Positions 5,395-6,740 of a stretch of DNA of 6,740 bases are shown one piece after another. Each line of letters starts with the position of its first letter. The first letter of the stretch is position 1. The DNA comes from Salinicoccus sp. UBA3372 (lineage in GTDB: Bacteria > Bacillota > Bacilli > Staphylococcales > Salinicoccaceae). A program made the translations under genes and the position numbers. The stretch is taken from assembly GCA_002360325.1 (NCBI GenBank), contig DEQG01000095.1, positions 9,648 through 16,387 of the forward strand, given 5' to 3'. The notes beneath the pieces are model-generated. The model was not told where the DNA came from, searched no databases, and saw only the letters and a list, made by a program, of their open reading frames with translations.

Positions 5395-6740
5395 ATGAGT
5401 ACAGAGGTTTTGGATCTTAAACCTAAAGTAAAAGAATTCTTGAAAGATACGATTGGACTTTATATAAATGGAGAGTACGTAAAATCAACCGAAGGTGAAA
5501 CATTTGATGTGCTTAATCCGGCAACAGAAGAAAAGTTTGCAGAAGTCTATAAAGGCAAGGCGGATGATGTCGACATCGCTGTCAAAGCTGCAAGGGATGC
5601 TTTTGATAATGGTGAATGGACAGAAATGGAAGCTCATACAAGAATGAGGCTGATCAACAATTTTGCATCACTATTAAATGACAACCGTGAAGAACTCGCA
5701 CAGCTGGAAACCATCGACAACGGCAAGCCTTATGAAGCGGCGCTCACGGATGATGTCGACGGTACCATCCAGCAATTCGAATACTATGCTGGGTTTGCGA
5801 CGAAAATCACGGGCAAGACGACTGAAGTTTCCCCGGATTATTTGAATTACACTCTACATGAGCCGGTAGGAGTCGTGGGACAGATCATCCCGTGGAATTT
5901 CCCGCTGCTCATGGCTTCCTGGAAACTCGGTTCAGCCCTTGCAGTCGGCTGTACGGTCGTCATCAAACCGGCATCGGAAACACCGTTATCATTATTATAT
6001 ATAGGGAAATTGTTCAAAGAAGCCGGTTTTCCGGACGGTGTCGTAAACATCGTTCCAGGTTCAGGCAGTGACGCAGGTGAGGCAATCATCAAACATCAGA
6101 ATGTCGATAAAGTTTCGTTCACAGGTTCCACAGAAGTCGGAAAAAATGTAATGAGACAAGCGGCGGAACAGGTAAAAAGTGTCACTTTGGAACTTGGCGG
6201 AAAATCTCCGGGCATTATCTTGAAGGATGCGAATCTCGAAGAGACGCTTGACGGCACACTTTCTGGAACGATGTACAATCATGGTCAGAACTGCAGTGCA
6301 GTAACAAGAATCTACGTTCAAAGAGAAATTTACGAAGAAGTGATTCAAGGTCTCAAGGAAAGGGCGGAAAAGATCAAACTCGGTCCCGGCATGGAAAAAG
6401 ACACGGACATGGGGCCGCTGGTTTCCAAAAAACAGCAGCAGACCGTATTGGATTACATTGAGAAGGGCAAAGAAGAAGGTGCCAGACTGATCACCGGCGG
6501 AACCGCACCGTTTGACAAAGGGTATTTTGTAGAACCGACAATCTTTGCTGATGTGGAAGATGATATGACGATTGCAAGAGAAGAGATTTTCGGTCCGGTC
6601 ATGGCAGTGATGCCTTTCGATGATGTGGAAGAAGCCATTACCCGGGCGAATGACAGTGATTATGGTCTCGCGGCAAGCGTATGGACCGAGAATATCAAGT
6701 TAGGCCATTATATTACGAAAAAACTGGAGGCAGGCACCGT
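5395..6740 (+). CDS. NAD(P)-dependent aldehyde dehydrogenase, DhaS-type, C-terminus cut by window edge
   Basis: Oxidises an aldehyde to its carboxylic acid with NAD(P)+ in the cytosol. 448 codons of an expected 495 or so are present. The order and spacing of blocks follow Bacillus DhaS from memory: LYINGEYV (22-29), NPATEE (41-46), HEPVGVVGQIIPWNFPLL (155-172), KPASETPLS (191-199), SFTGSTEVGK (241-250), LELGGKSPG (265-273), GQNCSAVTR (297-305), REEIFGPV (395-402). Catalytic residues are present: N168, K191, E266, C300 and E397. The usual glycine after the catalytic loop (CxAG[ST]R) is a valine here (V303). The ATG at 5395 has AAAGGAGGA (5378-5386) 8 nt upstream, the strongest ribosome site in the window. 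The true substrate is unknown. DhaS-like enzymes are broad, and a betaine- or amino-aldehyde dehydrogenase role is possible. The missing part is the end of the catalytic and oligomerisation region. Confidence 0.95.
   Translation, partial: MSTEVLDLKPKVKEFLKDTIGLYINGEYVKSTEGETFDVLNPATEEKFAEVYKGKADDVDIAVKAARDAFDNGEWTEMEAHTRMRLINNFASLLNDNREELAQLETIDNGKPYEAALTDDVDGTIQQFEYYAGFATKITGKTTEVSPDYLNYTLHEPVGVVGQIIPWNFPLLMASWKLGSALAVGCTVVIKPASETPLSLLYIGKLFKEAGFPDGVVNIVPGSGSDAGEAIIKHQNVDKVSFTGSTEVGKNVMRQAAEQVKSVTLELGGKSPGIILKDANLEETLDGTLSGTMYNHGQNCSAVTRIYVQREIYEEVIQGLKERAEKIKLGPGMEKDTDMGPLVSKKQQQTVLDYIEKGKEEGARLITGGTAPFDKGYFVEPTIFADVEDDMTIAREEIFGPVMAVMPFDDVEEAITRANDSDYGLAASVWTENIKLGHYITKKLEAGT

Noticed and set aside
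6061..6348. Minus-strand 95-codon frame within the aldehyde dehydrogenase
   Set aside because: It is a shadow of a strongly conserved coding region without start signals of its own.

Overview
The window looks like chromosomal DNA of a low-to-moderate GC Bacillota. The signs are strong AAAGGAGG-type ribosome sites, TTG and GTG starts, intrinsic terminators, CcpA-type cre boxes, and proteins of Bacillus/Staphylococcaceae type. A staphylococcal relative such as Salinicoccus or Jeotgalicoccus would fit, but that is only an impression. No mobile elements, tRNA or rRNA genes, or CRISPR arrays were seen.

Layout. (a) 1-1220, minus strand: most of a CNNM/CorC (HlyC, TlyC)-type membrane protein with a CBS pair. 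It starts at TTG and its C-terminus lies beyond the window edge. (b) 1221-1432: its leader and promoter region, then a near-ideal intrinsic terminator that ends the next minus-strand gene. (c) 1433-2815, minus strand: a 460-residue FAD-dependent amine oxidoreductase. (d) 2816-3172: a 357-bp divergent regulatory region with two strong cre-like boxes on the oxidoreductase side. On the other side are nested inverted repeats, a good sigma-A promoter and a short palindrome at the predicted transcription start of the regulator gene. (e) 3173-4033, plus strand: an RpiR/MurR-family regulator (HTH plus SIS), closed by a strong terminator. (f) 4202-5281, plus strand: a YkvI-family membrane protein with a LeuT-like first helix, probably a transporter. 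(g) 5395-6740, plus strand: a DhaS-type NAD(P)-dependent aldehyde dehydrogenase cut by the window end.

Working together (inference): a permease, an FAD amine oxidoreductase, an aldehyde dehydrogenase and an RpiR-type regulator sit side by side, with cre boxes upstream of the oxidoreductase. This could be a small, catabolite-repressed pathway that imports an amine or related compound, oxidises it to an aldehyde, and oxidises that to a carboxylic acid. No substrate can be read from the sequence, and each gene could act alone. The CorC-type gene is separated by a terminator and is probably unrelated.
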